Assembly: GCF_022965805.1 (NCBI RefSeq)
Contig: NC_133105.1
Coordinates: 62,001 to 126,000 of the forward strand
DNA length: 64,000 bases
Direction of reading: 5' to 3'
From: Primulina eburnea
Taxonomy: Eukaryota; Streptophyta; Magnoliopsida; Lamiales; Gesneriaceae
Shown: one piece after another, positions 30,040 through 41,884 of the stretch
Layout: each line of letters begins with the position of its first letter
Position numbering within the stretch: position 1 is the stretch's first letter
Notes under the pieces: generated by a model
Databases searched by the model: none
Told to the model about the DNA's origin: nothing
What the model saw: only the letters and a program-made list of their open reading frames with translations
Position numbers and translations under genes: made by a program

Positions 30040-32173
30040 ATGCAAAGATTTCAAAATCCCGACTTGCTGATTTTTGATCCGGAAATCGAAAGAACTGCCA
30101 GGAGATTAAGGAAAGCAAGGAGAGACGAAATTAAAGCAATGGCTGAAAACAGAGATAATCAGAATGAGCTCCCAAGAGAGGTGCCAGTCAGAGAACATTT
30201 CCGCCCAGTCATAAACGCTCACTACTCTGGAATAGCTCGTGGAACTATTGCTGCTAATAATTTCGAGCTAAAGCCCGCACTCATCAATATGGTTCAACAG
30301 AACCAATTTGGAGGAGCAGCCACTGCAGATCCCCATCTTCACCTCAGAACTTTTCTGGAGATCACGGATACGGTAAAAATTAACGGTGTTTCTGACGAAA
30401 TTATTCGATTGCGCCTGTTTCCGTTTTCTCTTAGGGATCACACAAGGAGTTGGCTCCAATCTCTACCGCTGGGAAGTGTTACTACTTGGGCAGATTTGGT
30501 TACGAAGTTTCTGTTAAAGTACTTCCCTCCTGCTAAATCTGCTCAGCTGAAAATAGATATCACCAACTTCAGGCAGAGAGAATTTGAGGTATTATATGAG
30601 GCGTGGGAGCGATACAAGGAATTACTCAGGAAGTGCCCGAATCATGGCTATGCAGATTGGGTGCAGATTGAGTTATTTTACAATGGTTTAGATAGGCCAA
30701 CTAGAGGGAATGTGGATGCAGCCGCCGGAGGTGCTATTTTTTCTAAAACACCTGATGAGGCCTATGATTTGCTTCAACAGATGACCATCAACAGTTATCA
30801 GTGGCCGAGTGAAAGATCTGGATCAAGGAAACCTGCTGGAGTGTATGCTGTAGACCCAATCACATCACTTACTGCACAAGTTTCGGCATTGACCGCACAG
30901 ATTGCAGCGATGAACAAGCCAAGCCAATCTACGTCTGAGGTAGCATTGGTGACTGTTGAGGAAGAGCCAGTTATGTAGGAAGCTCAGTACATCAACAACC
31001 GTGGCTTTGGAGGTTATCGAGGTAATCCTCCCCCTAATACTTATCATCCAGGTTTGAGGAATCACGAGAATTTCTCTTATGCAAACAACAAGAACGTGTT
31101 GAATCCCCCACCGGGGTTCAACACACAAAAAGGGGAAGGAAAGCCATCTTTTGAAGATCTAGTTGGCACATTTGTGACTGAGTCTGGGAAGAGAATGGCG
31201 AGAACTGAGTCTCGTCTTGATAACATGGAGACGCACATGGGTAATATGGGTGCCACGATGAAATCCTTGGAAACACAGATTGGGCAACTAGCCAATGCTT
31301 TAAAAGATCAGAATCGAGGACAGTTTCCCAGCAATACCGAGGTGAATCCTAGGGAACAGTGCAAAGCTGTCACACTGAGGAGTGGCAAGGAAATTGGGAT
31401 CCCAGAGCCTACTGAAGAAAGTGTAGAGATTGCAGTTGAGGAAGATGAGGAGAAGAGTGCAAGTGTTAGAGAAGAGAAAGTAGAGGAGCCTGAGAAAGTA
31501 CTTAAACAGCAGCCTTTACCGAAGGTAAATCTTCCATATCCACAGAGGTTCAAGAAGAAGGGGTTGGATGATCAGTTTGCGAAGTTTCTGGAAATTTTCA
31601 AGAAAATACACATCAACATCCCATTTGCCGATCCATTGGAGCAAATGCCCAATTATGCTAAGTTCATCAAGGATGTGATGTCCAAGAATAGAAAACTTCA
31701 AGAATTTGAGACCTTAAAGCTGACTGAAGAGTGCAGTGCAATACTTCAAAGGAAATTACCACAGAAACTCAAAGATCCAGGGAGTTTTACTATTCCTTGT
31801 GTTATTGGTGGTTCTAGAGTAAATAGAGCTTTTATGTGATTTGGGTGCTAGTATAAATTTAATGCCTTTTTCTATTTACAGGACTTTGGAGCTTGGCGAG
31901 GTGAAACCTAGCACTATTACTTTGCAGCTGGCGGACAGATCACTTACCTATCCACGAGGGATAGTAGAGGATGTGCTGGTAAAGGTAGACAAATTCATAT
32001 TCCCTGCTGACTTTGTAATTTTAGATATGGAAGAAGACCAGGAGACGCCACTTATTTTTGGAAGGCCATTCCTAGCTACTGGGAAAGCCTTGATTGATGT
32101 GCACAAGGGCGAGCTCACATTGAGAGTAGGTGGAGATGAAGTCGTGTTCAACATCTACAACACCATCAAATGA
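30040..32173 (+). pseudogene. Athila gag and protease of element B
   Basis: The ATG at 30040 follows a TTTTGTTTTGCAG acceptor-like site by three bases. Gag holds FDPEIERTARRLRKARR, ANNFELKPALINMVQ, LRLFPFSLRDHTRSWLQ and AWERYKELLRKCPNHG. A TAG at 30976-30978 interrupts it, and I see no CCHC knuckle where element A has one. The frame continues to 31839 through a glutamate-rich linker. One extra T near 31836 then shifts the frame at the protease DLGASINLMP. The protease continues to a TGA at 32171-32173. Confidence 0.85.
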
Positions 32174-34627
32174 CCAAATGAGGTAAGTACTTGTAAGAGT
32201 ATTGATATAATTGATTCATGTGTATCTCATGTTGGTGCAGGAAAGTTGACAAAAGACTCTTTGGAGAGATGCTTGTTGGAATTAGCTTCTACACTAGATG
32301 AAGATGATTGGGATGTGCAAGAGGAGTTACTTGCTCTCAATACACTACCTAAGGAAAAGAGTGATACCCAACTTGAAGAGTTACTTGAGGATGCAAGTAA
32401 AGAGGTACCAAAAGCATCCCTTGTATTGAAGGATTTACCGAGTCACTTGTGCTATGCTTTCCTAGACGAGGGTTCGTCACATCCGGTAATTATATCTTCT
32501 GCTCTTACTAGTGATGAGAATGATAGGTTGTTGAGGGTGTTGAGAGAATTTAAATCTGATTTGGGTTGGACAATTGTTGATATAAAGGGGATTAGCCCTA
32601 TTATTTGTATGCACAAAATCTTGATGCAGGAGTCCTATTCCCCCTATGTTGATCATCAGAGGAGGCTGAATCCAGCCATGAAAGAAGTTGTGAGGGCTGA
32701 GGTATTAAAATTGCTAAATGCTGGTGTTATTTATGCTATATCTGACAGTTCTTGGGTTTCACCAGTACAAGTAGTGCCTAAAAAGGGAGGCATAACTGTA
32801 GTTAGAAATGAGAATAACGAATTGATTTCAACTCATCCAGTGACTGGTTGGCGAGTGTGTATAGACTACAGGAAATTGAATGATGCGACTAGGAAAGATC
32901 ACTTCCCTCTTCCCTTTATTGACCAGATGCTTGATATAGTAGGTGGTTATCATTATTATTGCTTTCTAGATGGTTATTCAGGCTACAATCAAATTGTCAT
33001 AGCACCGGAGGATCAAGAGAAGACTACCTTCACTTGTCCCTACGGTACATTTGCCTTTAGGAGAATGCCATTTGGACTTTGCAATGCACCTGCTACGTTT
33101 CAGAGGTGTATGATGGCCATATTTTCTGACATGGTTGAGGAGATAATGGAGGTTTTCATGGATGATATATTTGTCTTTGGTTTATCCTTTGATCACTGTT
33201 TGTAGAATTTGACCCTTGTTTTGCAGCGATGTCAGGAGAAAAATTTATTGTTGAATTGGTAGAAATGTCACTTCATGGTGCAAGAGGGTATTGTGCTTGG
33301 GCACAAAATTTCAGCGAGAGGAATGGAAGTGGACAGAGCCAAAGTTGTGGCAATTGAAAATCTCCCACCACCAAAGAATGTGAAAGGGATCAGAAGTTTC
33401 TTGGGACATGCCGGGTTCTATCGTCGTTTTATTAAAGATTTCTCTAAAATTACTAGACCTTTATGTAATCTGTTAGATAAAGATTCTACATTTATTTTTG
33501 ACGATGATTGTTTGCAGGCGTTTAGCAAGATCAAGACAGCTCTGACTTCTGCACCTATCATGATAGTGCCTGACTGGAAGGAGCCCTTTGAGCTCATGTG
33601 CGATGCGAGCGACTATGCTTTAGGAGCAGTATTGGGGCAAAGGCGAGACAAGATGTTCAAGACTATCTACTATGCTAGTCGTACACTTAACGAAGCCCAA
33701 CAGAGCTATACAACCACTGAGAAAGAGATGCTAGCAGTGGTGTTTGCATTCGATAAGTTCAGAACATATCTCATTGGCACCAAGGTAACTGTTTTCACTG
33801 ACCATGCAGCTCTTCGTTACTTGTTTGCCAAAAAGATGCAAAGCCCAGGTTGATAAGATGGATACTCCTACTTCAAGAATTTGATTTTGAAGTCAAAGAC
33901 AAGAAAGGTTGTGAGAACCAGGTGGCAGATCATTTGTCACGCTTAGAGCTGGACGAAAGAACTGAAGGTGGAGCTATCAACGAGTCGTTCCCAGATGAAC
34001 AACTTTTCAAGGTAAGTGCTACACATCCGTGGTTTGCAGATATAGCTAATTTCCTTGCTGCAGGAGAATTACCTTCAGATTTAACGTATCATCAAAAGAA
34101 TAAATTTCTTCATGATGCCAAGTTTTATCTGTGGGACGATCCGTTCTTGTTCAAGAGATGCGCTGATCAGATAATCAGACGATGTGTAGCTGAAGAAGAA
34201 GCGGGTATAATTCTAGAGCAGTGTCATTCCTCACCCTACGGTGGACACTTTGGAGCATCTAGAACAGCAGCTAAGGTATTACAGTCAGGTTTCTATTGGC
34301 CTAATTTATTTAAAGACAGTTATACTTTAGTCAAGTCATGTGATAAATGCCAAAGAGTTGGCAATATTTCTAGACGACATGAATTATCACTAACAAATAT
34401 TTTGGAGGTGGAACTTTATGATGTCTGGGGTATTGATTTTATGGTTCCATTCCCATCCTCTTTTGGTCAATCTTACATTTTACTGGCTGTTGATTATGTG
34501 TCAAAATGGGTGGAAGCAATCGCCACCAGTACTAATGATGCTCGAGTTGTTGTTAAGTTTGTCCACAGGAACATCTTCACAAGATTCGGAACGCCTAGAG
34601 CCATTATCAGTGATGAAGGTACGCATT
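32174..34627 (+). pseudogene. Athila RT, RNase H and integrase N-part of element B
   Basis: Reverse transcriptase runs about 32600-33270 with VCIDYRKLNDATRKDHFPLP and the catalytic FMDD near 33158. TAG codons at 33203 and 33260 break it; the first is a CAG-type position. RNase H begins CDASDYALGAVLG near 33600. A 1-bp change near 33846 shifts the frame. Integrase has the H2C2 zinc finger (ending CDKCQRVG) and WGIDFMVPF, where V replaces the usual G. Coding is cut at ISDEGTH by the solo LTR inserted at 34628. Confidence 0.85.
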
Positions 34628-36799
34628 TGTAATGCCCGAGAATTATAGAAGTGATAAACCAAGATTATTAATCTTCATTAACGTGAGACTCGGAAGATAT
34701 GAGAATGCATGACATGCAATGAGGGAAGAAAAGACATGAGAAAATAGGGTTTGCAAGACCGCACCCGCGGTGTAAACATGACCGCACCCGCGGTCATAAA
34801 TTATGAAATTTTGGTAAGAAAGGCCGTAGCCACACTGCACCCGCGGTACGAACAAGACCGCACCCGCGGTGCAGCTACAGTGGGGTGACCGCACCCGCGG
34901 TAAGAACAAGACCGCACCCGCGGTCGTTGGATTTTAGAAAATGATAAGCATGCCGTGGGCACAGCGCACCCGTGGTGCAAAACAGACCGCACTCGCGGTG
35001 CGACGTGCAGTGCAAAGAATTGTGCCACGTCTTATGTTATTGCATGGATATATATAGGTGGAGCTCGGTCATTCTTCAGGGATAAAGAGAGAAAATCGAG
35101 GGATAGAGGAATACTTTGAATTCTTGAGCTTAGAAAATCAAATTTGAAGACATTCGTGTATCAAAATTCAAATCCGAAAGCGGTATCGTGTTCCTATTGA
35201 CTCAAGCTTGCACAAGGACGTAAGTTTTCTTACGTTTTGAGATGTTTTGAAAATATGATGTTGTCAGAATTGAATACAAATCAGATATGATGTTTATACT
35301 ACCGTAGACATTGTAGAATTGAAGTCAGATTAAAGAACAGACTGTTTCTGTAATTGTTATGATTTTTGAAAGATATTGATTACGATTTTGATATCAGAAT
35401 TGTGTATCACTGATTTTGAATATACCGATATTGAGATTATGAGTTCTGGTATTATATATGTGATGTTCAGATTGACGGGGTTATTCGGATGGTGTTGTTC
35501 TGCCGTCGAAACATCAGCAAACTGACATCTAATCAGTTTTGATAGTGACCGAGATTATAATGTTATATTGATTTGAATATTGATTAGATTCAGATATGAT
35601 TTAGACTGTATTGTGATATCGATGACATGAATTGAATTGTATCTTGTTCAGATATTGATCAGATCATGTACTAAGTTGAGTATTGATCAGAACAGATTGT
35701 GTATTGAGTTATTCACTGATACAGCGTATTCGATATTGTCATTTCAGATTTGATATGGACAGATTTGGATACAGGTCATCGTCTTCGTCAGATAGGGACG
35801 ACAAAGGTATAATTCATGTGATATTCGGGAAGATACAACTCAAATAAGATCCTATTTGAGTTTCCCAATAAAATCACATACTAGAATTATTGTTGTTTAT
35901 TTTATGATATGATTATGATATGTTTATAGATGATATATTCATATCTTTTGAAATGAGCATGCTTTGTTTACAGATTGTTATTCATTGCATTTAAGATAGG
36001 AAGTCTTGACAGAACAGTCAAACTTCTAGACATTCGGTGATATCACAGCTTCGGGGAAGATCAGTCTCCTATTGTAGATGTGGATACAGATCAGGCCGAA
36101 TTCTAGGAATAAGACGTACAGTCACCCCGATTGGGAGGGTAGGTGATAGATCGTCTTATTCACACCGGGATCCCTAGAGTTATAGTTGAGTCGAGTCTAG
36201 ACATGATTTGACTAGAACTGCATACGTTTATAGATGTGGTTTCATAGACTATGAAACCCATTTTTATTGCTTTCAGTCATGATAGCATGTTTTTATGATT
36301 TGATTTGAATAGCATGTTTAGCTGATTTGAGTTGCATGCTTATTGTGAGTTAATTTCACAGATTATGAAATCTATTGTTTTTTATTATATTCATGATAGA
36401 ATATTTCATGATTTATTTATGTATATGCATGTTTTACCATGTTTTATACTGGGATTTATTCTCACCGGATTATCCGGCTGTTGTCTTGTTTTGTATGTGT
36501 GCATGACAACAGGTGGGACAAGATCGGGGTCAGAAGATGATGAGAGAAAACGAGTTTAGCGTGGTGATTCCGGACTTGGATATAGATAGGTTTTATTACG
36601 GGAACTTTAGTAGTTGAACCTTAGATTAATTGAAAGACTGTTGTACGTTATTGTACTTTATACAGATATGTATATTATTTAGATGCCATTACCTTCCGCA
36701 CTTGTATCTTAAAAGAAAAATTTTAGACCCTGTTTTATCTTAATTGATAATTAAATCCCAAAGAAGATTAAGAAAAAGATCAGCGTCCAGGTCCCCACA
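34628..36799 (+). mobile_element. Solo LTR in the integrase of element B
   Basis: It starts TGTAATGCCCGAG and ends GTCCCCACA. It is flanked by a perfect GCATT duplication (34623-34627 and 36800-36804), and joining the flanks gives the uninterrupted conserved integrase block at ISDEGTH. It holds a dyad array, a TATA box (35049) and a CACCGGATTATCCGG region also seen in the inverted solo LTR at 1590-3641. No internal element sequence remains, so LTR-LTR recombination removed it. Confidence 0.9.
34758..35056 (+). promoter_or_regulatory. Eight-box array and TATA box in the solo LTR
   Basis: Boxes of the ACCGCACCCGCGGT type (arms ACCGC and GCGGT around ACCC) start at 34758/34781, 34834/34857, 34888/34911 and 34963/34986. 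Every pair is offset by exactly 23 bp; pairs are 76, 54 and 75 bp apart. TATATATA is at 35049-35056, about 50 bp after the last box, the same distance as in the related inverted LTR. Confidence 0.7.
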
Positions 36800-37486
36800 G
36801 CATTTCTGTAACAAAATTTTTAACTCACTATTGGCCAAATATGATGTGAAGCACAGGGTGACACTGGCATACCACCCGCAAGCCAATGGGCGGGCAAGCA
36901 AAGATATCCAACTGGGAGATGAAACAGATATTAGAAAAGACAGTGAAGACAAACCGGAAGGATTGGACGATCAAGCTAGATGATGCATTATGGGCATACA
37001 GGACTGCATATAAGACACCTATCGGATGTCGCCTTATAGGTTGGTCTTTGGGAAAGCTTGTCATTTACCTTTGGAACTGGAGCACAAGGCATTTTGGGCT
37101 GTCAAAAAATTAAATTTAAGGGAGCATCGGGCAAACAACGACTGCTGCAGCTGAATGAGATGGAGGAGTTTAGGAATGATGCATACGAAAATGCCAAGAT
37201 ATACAAGGAAAAGACCAAGAGATGGCATGACATACAGATTCTTCGACGACTTTTCGAACCGGGGCAACATGTGTTATTATTCAATTCCCGACTGAGGCTG
37301 TTTCCTGGTAAGTTAAAATCACGATGGTCTGGACCATTCACAGTGGAAACAGTGTACCCACATGGGGCAATTGAGCTAAAATGCAAAAATGGTGAGACAT
37401 TCAAAGTCAACGGTCAGAGAGTCAAGCATTACTTTGGGAATGAAGTGCGACACATGGACAACATCCCACTGCGAGAACCAAAGTAG
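36800..37486 (+). pseudogene. Integrase C-terminus of element B
   Basis: It resumes with HFCNKIFNSLLAKYDVKHRV and continues through the catalytic glutamate region ([16 protein letters not shown], where K stands at the usual E position). [16 protein letters not shown] and [20 protein letters not shown] follow. Frame changes lie near 36890 and 37020-37110. The end is [11 protein letters not shown] and a stop at 37484. Confidence 0.85.
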
Positions 37487-37527
37487 ACTGAAGAAAGTCA
37501 GGCTGATGACGTTAAACCAAGCGCTAT

Positions 37528-37543
37528 GTGGGAGGCAACCCAC
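37528..37543 (+). other. 3' UTR hairpin GTGGG-AGGCAA-CCCAC
   Basis: A perfect 5-bp stem with a 6-base loop lies 41 bases after the pol stop, preceded by AAGCGCTAT. A GGGAGGCAACCC sequence soon after pol is a common feature of Athila-type elements as I know them; its role is not established. Confidence 0.55.
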
Positions 37544-37689
37544 GTTTATTTAATTTTTGCATTCGTTTTATTTTGATTCCTTAGTTTATTAATTTTAATT
37601 TTCTCGTCTCAAGTATTAATTTGCATTTTGCAATTTTTTGCAGGTATTCAAAAAAAAAAAATTCGAGAATCGCTTGGACAGTGTGCTCC

Positions 37690-37913
37690 GCGCACATGCG
37701 CGACATATTTCCGCGCACATGCGCGAAAATTACAGAGAGTTCAGCGCACATGCGCCACTCAGGGCGCGCACATGCACGACAATTACAGAAAGGTCGGCGC
37801 ATATGCGCCAATCAGGGCGCGCATATGCGCCACCTCCCAGCATGCCAGCCCGTAGCATACGCGCATATGCGCCGCTTCAAGGCGCGCATATGCGCGCGAC
37901 CCAGTATAAAAAA
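37690..37913 (+). promoter_or_regulatory. Second box array with TATA box in the 3' UTR of element B
   Basis: Eight GCGCACATGCGC or GCGCATATGCGC boxes start at 37690/37713, 37744/37766, 37797/37819 and 37861/37884. Offsets within pairs are 22-23 bp; pairs are 54, 53 and 64 bp apart. TATAAAAAA follows at 37905-37913, 10 bp after the last box. The box type is the one in this element's own LTR. By analogy with element A, an extra ORF should start downstream, within or beyond the gap. Confidence 0.65.
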
Positions 37914-38000
37914 AAGTGGCAGATCGCGAATTCCTCTCAGCAACACACTCAAATCCCTAGCCACCACACCGCCGCCGCCTCCTTGCACACCGCCGCTCCT

Positions 38001-38100
38001 NNNNNNNNNNNNNNNNNNNNNNNNNNNNNNNNNNNNNNNNNNNNNNNNNNNNNNNNNNNNNNNNNNNNNNNNNNNNNNNNNNNNNNNNNNNNNNNNNNNN
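38001..38100. other. Assembly gap of 100 N
   Basis: The run of exactly 100 N is a conventional placeholder, so the true length is unknown. It removes the 3' end of element B, including its expected extra ORF and 3' LTR. Confidence 0.98.
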
Positions 38101-38639
38101 CCATTGCAGATTTTCTGACTATATTTCCCTTCGCATGATACATGATTCAGTTGTAAACAAGGACTAAAAGTAAAACACTATATAGATTTTGAGTTTGTGA
38201 CCATTTGACAACACTTGACTTGGAATTACAAAAGGCACATTGCCAAGATTACATTTTAATAATTTTATTGGATTTAATTTATTGAGATTAGGAGAAATTC
38301 AATACTTTAAATTGATTTTATTTTTCCTAATCAAAGTATTTTTATCGCGTATAGGTAAAAGTGGACAAATCGGGTCGAAAGGGAAGAAAAAGAAAGGAAT
38401 TCAGATGTGTTCGGCATATCGACGTCATGCCGCAAAGAAAGGTGAAGAAACATTATTCCATGCTAGAATATTGGGTGATGAGAGGATAGTGTGCTGCCCT
38501 TGCTTGGGTCGTGTATATTGTAGCACGATTTTTTATGATGCACTAACGAGAAAAATGAACAACGCAAAGTGCCATTCATGGAAGTATAGAGGATGAAGAA
38601 TAAGGAAAGTAATGACCAGTGTACAAGACGAGAATTATG
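38101..38639. other. No recognisable gene
   Basis: A 118-codon frame (38240-38596) with a lysine run and several cysteines has no family I recognise and no context as a gene. The stretch links the gap to the hAT-like end at 38640. Confidence 0.5.
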
Positions 38640-39605
38640 CAGTGTTCTAAATTGCGGCCGACAGTCGAAGTTCGGGCAAGGCAGTCGAGGCGGGTCTGAA
38701 GGTGGGCTATGCGGACGAGGCGGTCGAGGCAGGTGGGTGGCAGTCAACCAATTTTTTTTTCTTTTGAAGAGTAGTCAAACAATTTTAAAAACCATAATTA
38801 TTTATACCTACACTTTCTATTAAAATTTCAAAAGTCAAAACATTAAAAAAGGTAACATGTGCCCCTCTTTCTCCTTACACTGCCCACACCACTGCCACCC
38901 GCTGCCGTCACCTCCAGCCCACTAGTTTAGCTTTTGCATATTATGATAAAATCTTGTTCTATTTTTTTTTTAGTGTCTTTTGTTTGATTGTTGATGTTTA
39001 ATGGAGGAAAAAGAGAAACAACCGGAGGTAGAGTTAAAGCGAAAGGCTAGTGATATCGTTTGGAATTATGGAGTGTTGTATAGAAAAGAAAAAAGAGATT
39101 GGATCACATGAAAAATTGTAAGAGACTTATTAAGATAAGAGTTTATCGGATGAAGAATCATATTGTGGGTATTGTAGGACAAGTTGAATCATGTTCTAAA
39201 TCATCCGAGGAAGAAAAAAAAGAGTAAAAGCTTATCTTGAAAATAGTCGAAATAAGAAGCGAGAAAGGGTGGAAGAACTAAAAGAGAGGATGGGCCGGAA
39301 GCAAATATAGGTGTATATGAAGAGGATGATGATTGTCAATTGGTGAGAAATTGTTCGAAAAAGAAGTCAAAGCACCTAGGGTCTATAGACAAGTGGACAT
39401 CCGCAATCGATCTAATAAAAGCAAGACAACAAAAAATAATTATGCATTGAAGTTAAAAATTACAAACGAGGTGCATGAGTACATTGCTAGATGGATTTAT
39501 GAGGCAAGAATTTCTTATAATGCAATTGAAAATCAAAGATTTAGACAATCTGTAGAGGTGGATGGCAAATTCGGCCCTAATAATATTCATCTATGCACAT
39601 TATAG
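38640..39605 (+). mobile_element. Decayed hAT transposon fragment (BED/DUF659-like)
   Basis: CAGTGTTCTAAATTG at 38640 resembles a plant hAT terminal inverted repeat and is followed by a GC-rich subterminal stretch. From ATG at 39001 a broken frame begins MEEKEKQPEVELKRKASDIV. It runs through a BED-finger-like part (YRMKNHIVGIVGQVESCSK) and a DUF659-like block (YIARWIYEARISYNAIE, QSVEVDGKFGPN). Stops and frame changes are frequent. The rest of the transposase and the right terminus are missing, so the target duplication cannot be checked. Confidence 0.6.
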
Positions 39606-40960
39606 AACTTTGACTATTATGAGGAAAATACCAAGAAGATACACTGCAATGAATTATTCATTTATATTTGCCTTCGTATTTTGTTTCATGGTATCAAAGA
39701 GCACAATCAAATGGTGGGAGGTTTACGGAAAATTAGGTCACTTTTTTTGACAATTTGTTTTCACCGCCGGCATAGGAAGAAACGCTGCTCGCCGATCTGC
39801 AATCGCCTAGATTCCGGTCGTCAGAAACCTTGCGCGTGAATCTCATGGGCCGCTTTGAGTTTTTGATCTAGTGTTGCGTCGCCGGCGCGTCAAGATTTAG
39901 TCCTTTGTTTCCTTTGTTTTAACTACCCTTTGGTGTTATGGCTGAGAAGAAATCTGTAGTGGTGTCTAATATTGTTCCCGGGTTCTCAAAATCACGGAAT
40001 ATAAACTAAATGACTCTAATTATCTTGATTGGGATAAGACAGTTAGTATTTATCTGTGGAGCATTGATATGAGTAACCATATGACTAACAACCCATCGAT
40101 ATATAAGTCAAAACAACATGGTTGAAAGAGGATGCTCAGTTATTTTTACAAATAGGAAATTCCATTGATAGAGGTAAATGGTATGATTAATCACTGTGAT
40201 TCTGTGAATTTGTTAAAGTACACCAATGGAATATCTAGATTTCTTGTATTCTGGAACATGGATATTTTCTGTATTTACGAGGTGTGCAAAGCCTTATATC
40301 GTGTAGAAAAACAAGATAGATCTCTTACAACCTATTTCATGGAGTTTAAATAGATTTATGAAGAACTAAACATGTTATTACCATTTAGCTCTGATGTGAA
40401 AGTACAACAAGCTCAAAGGGAGAAAATGGTTGTGATGAGTTTTTTAGCTTTTCCTTATGAGTTTGAAACTGCACAATCTAAGATTCTATCTAGTTCGTAG
40501 ACTTCATCTCTGCAAGAAACATTTGATAGGGTGTTGCATATGGAGAATTCTCCATTCGTTGGATTTAATAATGCTCTTGTCGGTCGAAATAACACATCTG
40601 AATCTGGAAGACAACATAAAAGTGGTGGTAAAGAAGTGGGGGCAAGTAACTATGACAAAAAAACTTACACTCGAGGACAAGAATTCGGAGTTATTTTTTG
40701 TCACTATTGTCATAAAATGGGTCATATGAAACGTGATTGCAAAAAATAGCAGAATAAAAAAACATCAGCGTATATCACATCTACCAATGACACTTCGGAA
40801 CAGTCTATTATGATTTTTGCTGATGAATATGCGGATATTCTCTCAACACCAAGAATCATTAAAATCTCTAATAGTTACTTCCATCGTTGAGTCAGGTAAA
40901 CCAAGTACATGTTTTATTATCCACCAAGTGGGTCATTGATTCTGGTGCCACGCATCATGT
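39606..40960 (+). pseudogene. Ty1/copia remnant: primer site, gag, protease
   Basis: TGGTATCAAAGAGCAC at about 39688 is a changed tRNA-iMet primer site, so the preceding bases are the end of a 5' LTR. Gag starts MAEKKSVVVSNIVPG at 39938, loses frame within 30 codons, and continues in other frames with SLTTYFMEFK. It ends with the knuckle CHYCHKMGHMKRDCKK (about 40702-40749). The protease core VIDSGATHH lies near 40935. This is the left part of an old element split by the insertion at 41885. Confidence 0.75.
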
Positions 40961-41049
40961 GTTAGGTGGATAACATAATGACATGGTTGGTGAAGAACAA
41001 ACATGTAGCAAATCTTTCTTGACTAAAGCTGTCGTATTTGATAGAAAAT

Positions 41050-41430
41050 CTTGTATGGCTTCACACCATGGTTTGCACTTATAAATAGGTATGTTACCAC
41101 TTCATCTATATCATCCCATCTTCTCAAAGCATCCTTAAATAGAGAGCGAATAAAAAGAAATGGTTTTTCTTAGTGTTCTCTTGTGTTTGTTAAAGAAAAA
41201 AATTTCTCGGTTATACACGGGGTTGAGATTGTGAGAGATTGAGTGTTGTATACACTTTTAATATTTTCACCTTATAATAAAGATTTGCAGTAGCTCAGTG
41301 GCCATAGCCTAATGAGTTAACCACGTAAATCTTTGTATTTTGTTGATTATTTTATTTTGCATTTTTAGTACTATATTATTATTATCATGATCGTCATTAC
41401 TTTGATGTAAATCTACAACAACTGATATCA
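41050..41430 (+). repeat. Copia LTR-like segment with primer-site-like tail
   Basis: It contains TATAAATA (41083), a leader-like TTTCTCGGTTATACACGG, AATAAAGATTTGCAG and an end CTACAACAACTGATATCAGA, close to a copia LTR end plus primer site. It lies between protease and gag-pre-integrase parts of the remnant. It may be a nested LTR; its start is uncertain. Confidence 0.45.
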
Positions 41431-41884
41431 GATCTTTGTCGTAAAATTTCTTTGAATTTTTGGTATGCTCTGGCATTGCAAACTCATTTGTGCTATGTAA
41501 TCAAACTCATTTGTGCTCTTTCTTTCCAAACTACTATTTATTCAGGTTATTACAATGAAGAAAATCATTGGTAAAGGACACGAGTCTAGGGACCTCTACA
41601 TTCTTTATCCACAAGTACCAAAGTCCATCACTTGTTCTGGAATAACCACCACATTCGAAGCTCATGGTCAGTTGGGTCATCTTTCTCTCTAAGTGATGAA
41701 AAAAATTTGTCAACATTTTGTTAACCTATCCTGATTATATTGTGATTCTTGTAAGTTTGCTAAACATCGTCGTCTTTGTTCTAGCCCAAGAATCAATAAA
41801 TGATCCAACACTCATTTTGAATTATTTCACTCGTATGTTTGGGGACCTTGTCCTGTTATGTATCAAAGGGGTTTAAATATTGTG
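41431..41884 (+). pseudogene. Copia remnant: gag-pre-integrase and integrase start
   Basis: MKKIIGKGHESRDLY, HGQLGHLSL and CDSCKFAKHRRLCSS mark the gag-pre-integrase and zinc region. FELFHSYVWGPCPV is the first integrase core block. Coding is interrupted at KYC by the Tat-like element and resumes at 48418. Confidence 0.75.

Larger units (their letters stand above)
28476..38000 (+). mobile_element. Athila-lineage Ty3/gypsy element B
   Basis: 5' LTR (28476-29893), primer site (29900), gag-protease, RT, RNase H and integrase to 37486 are all present and collinear with element A, but broken. A solo LTR (34628-36799) splits the integrase. After pol come a 3' UTR hairpin, a dyad array and a TATA box, and then the assembly gap at 38001, so any extra ORF and the 3' LTR are unseen. 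The protease DLGASINLMP and RT FMDD motifs place it in the Athila lineage. Confidence 0.85.

Noticed and set aside
37581..38143. Frames crossing the N run
   Set aside because: They are open only because N cannot form a stop; the left half is the box array.
38240..38596. 118-codon ORF with several cysteines
   Set aside because: There is no recognised domain, an AT-rich low-complexity start, and no neighbouring gene signals. It could be chance.
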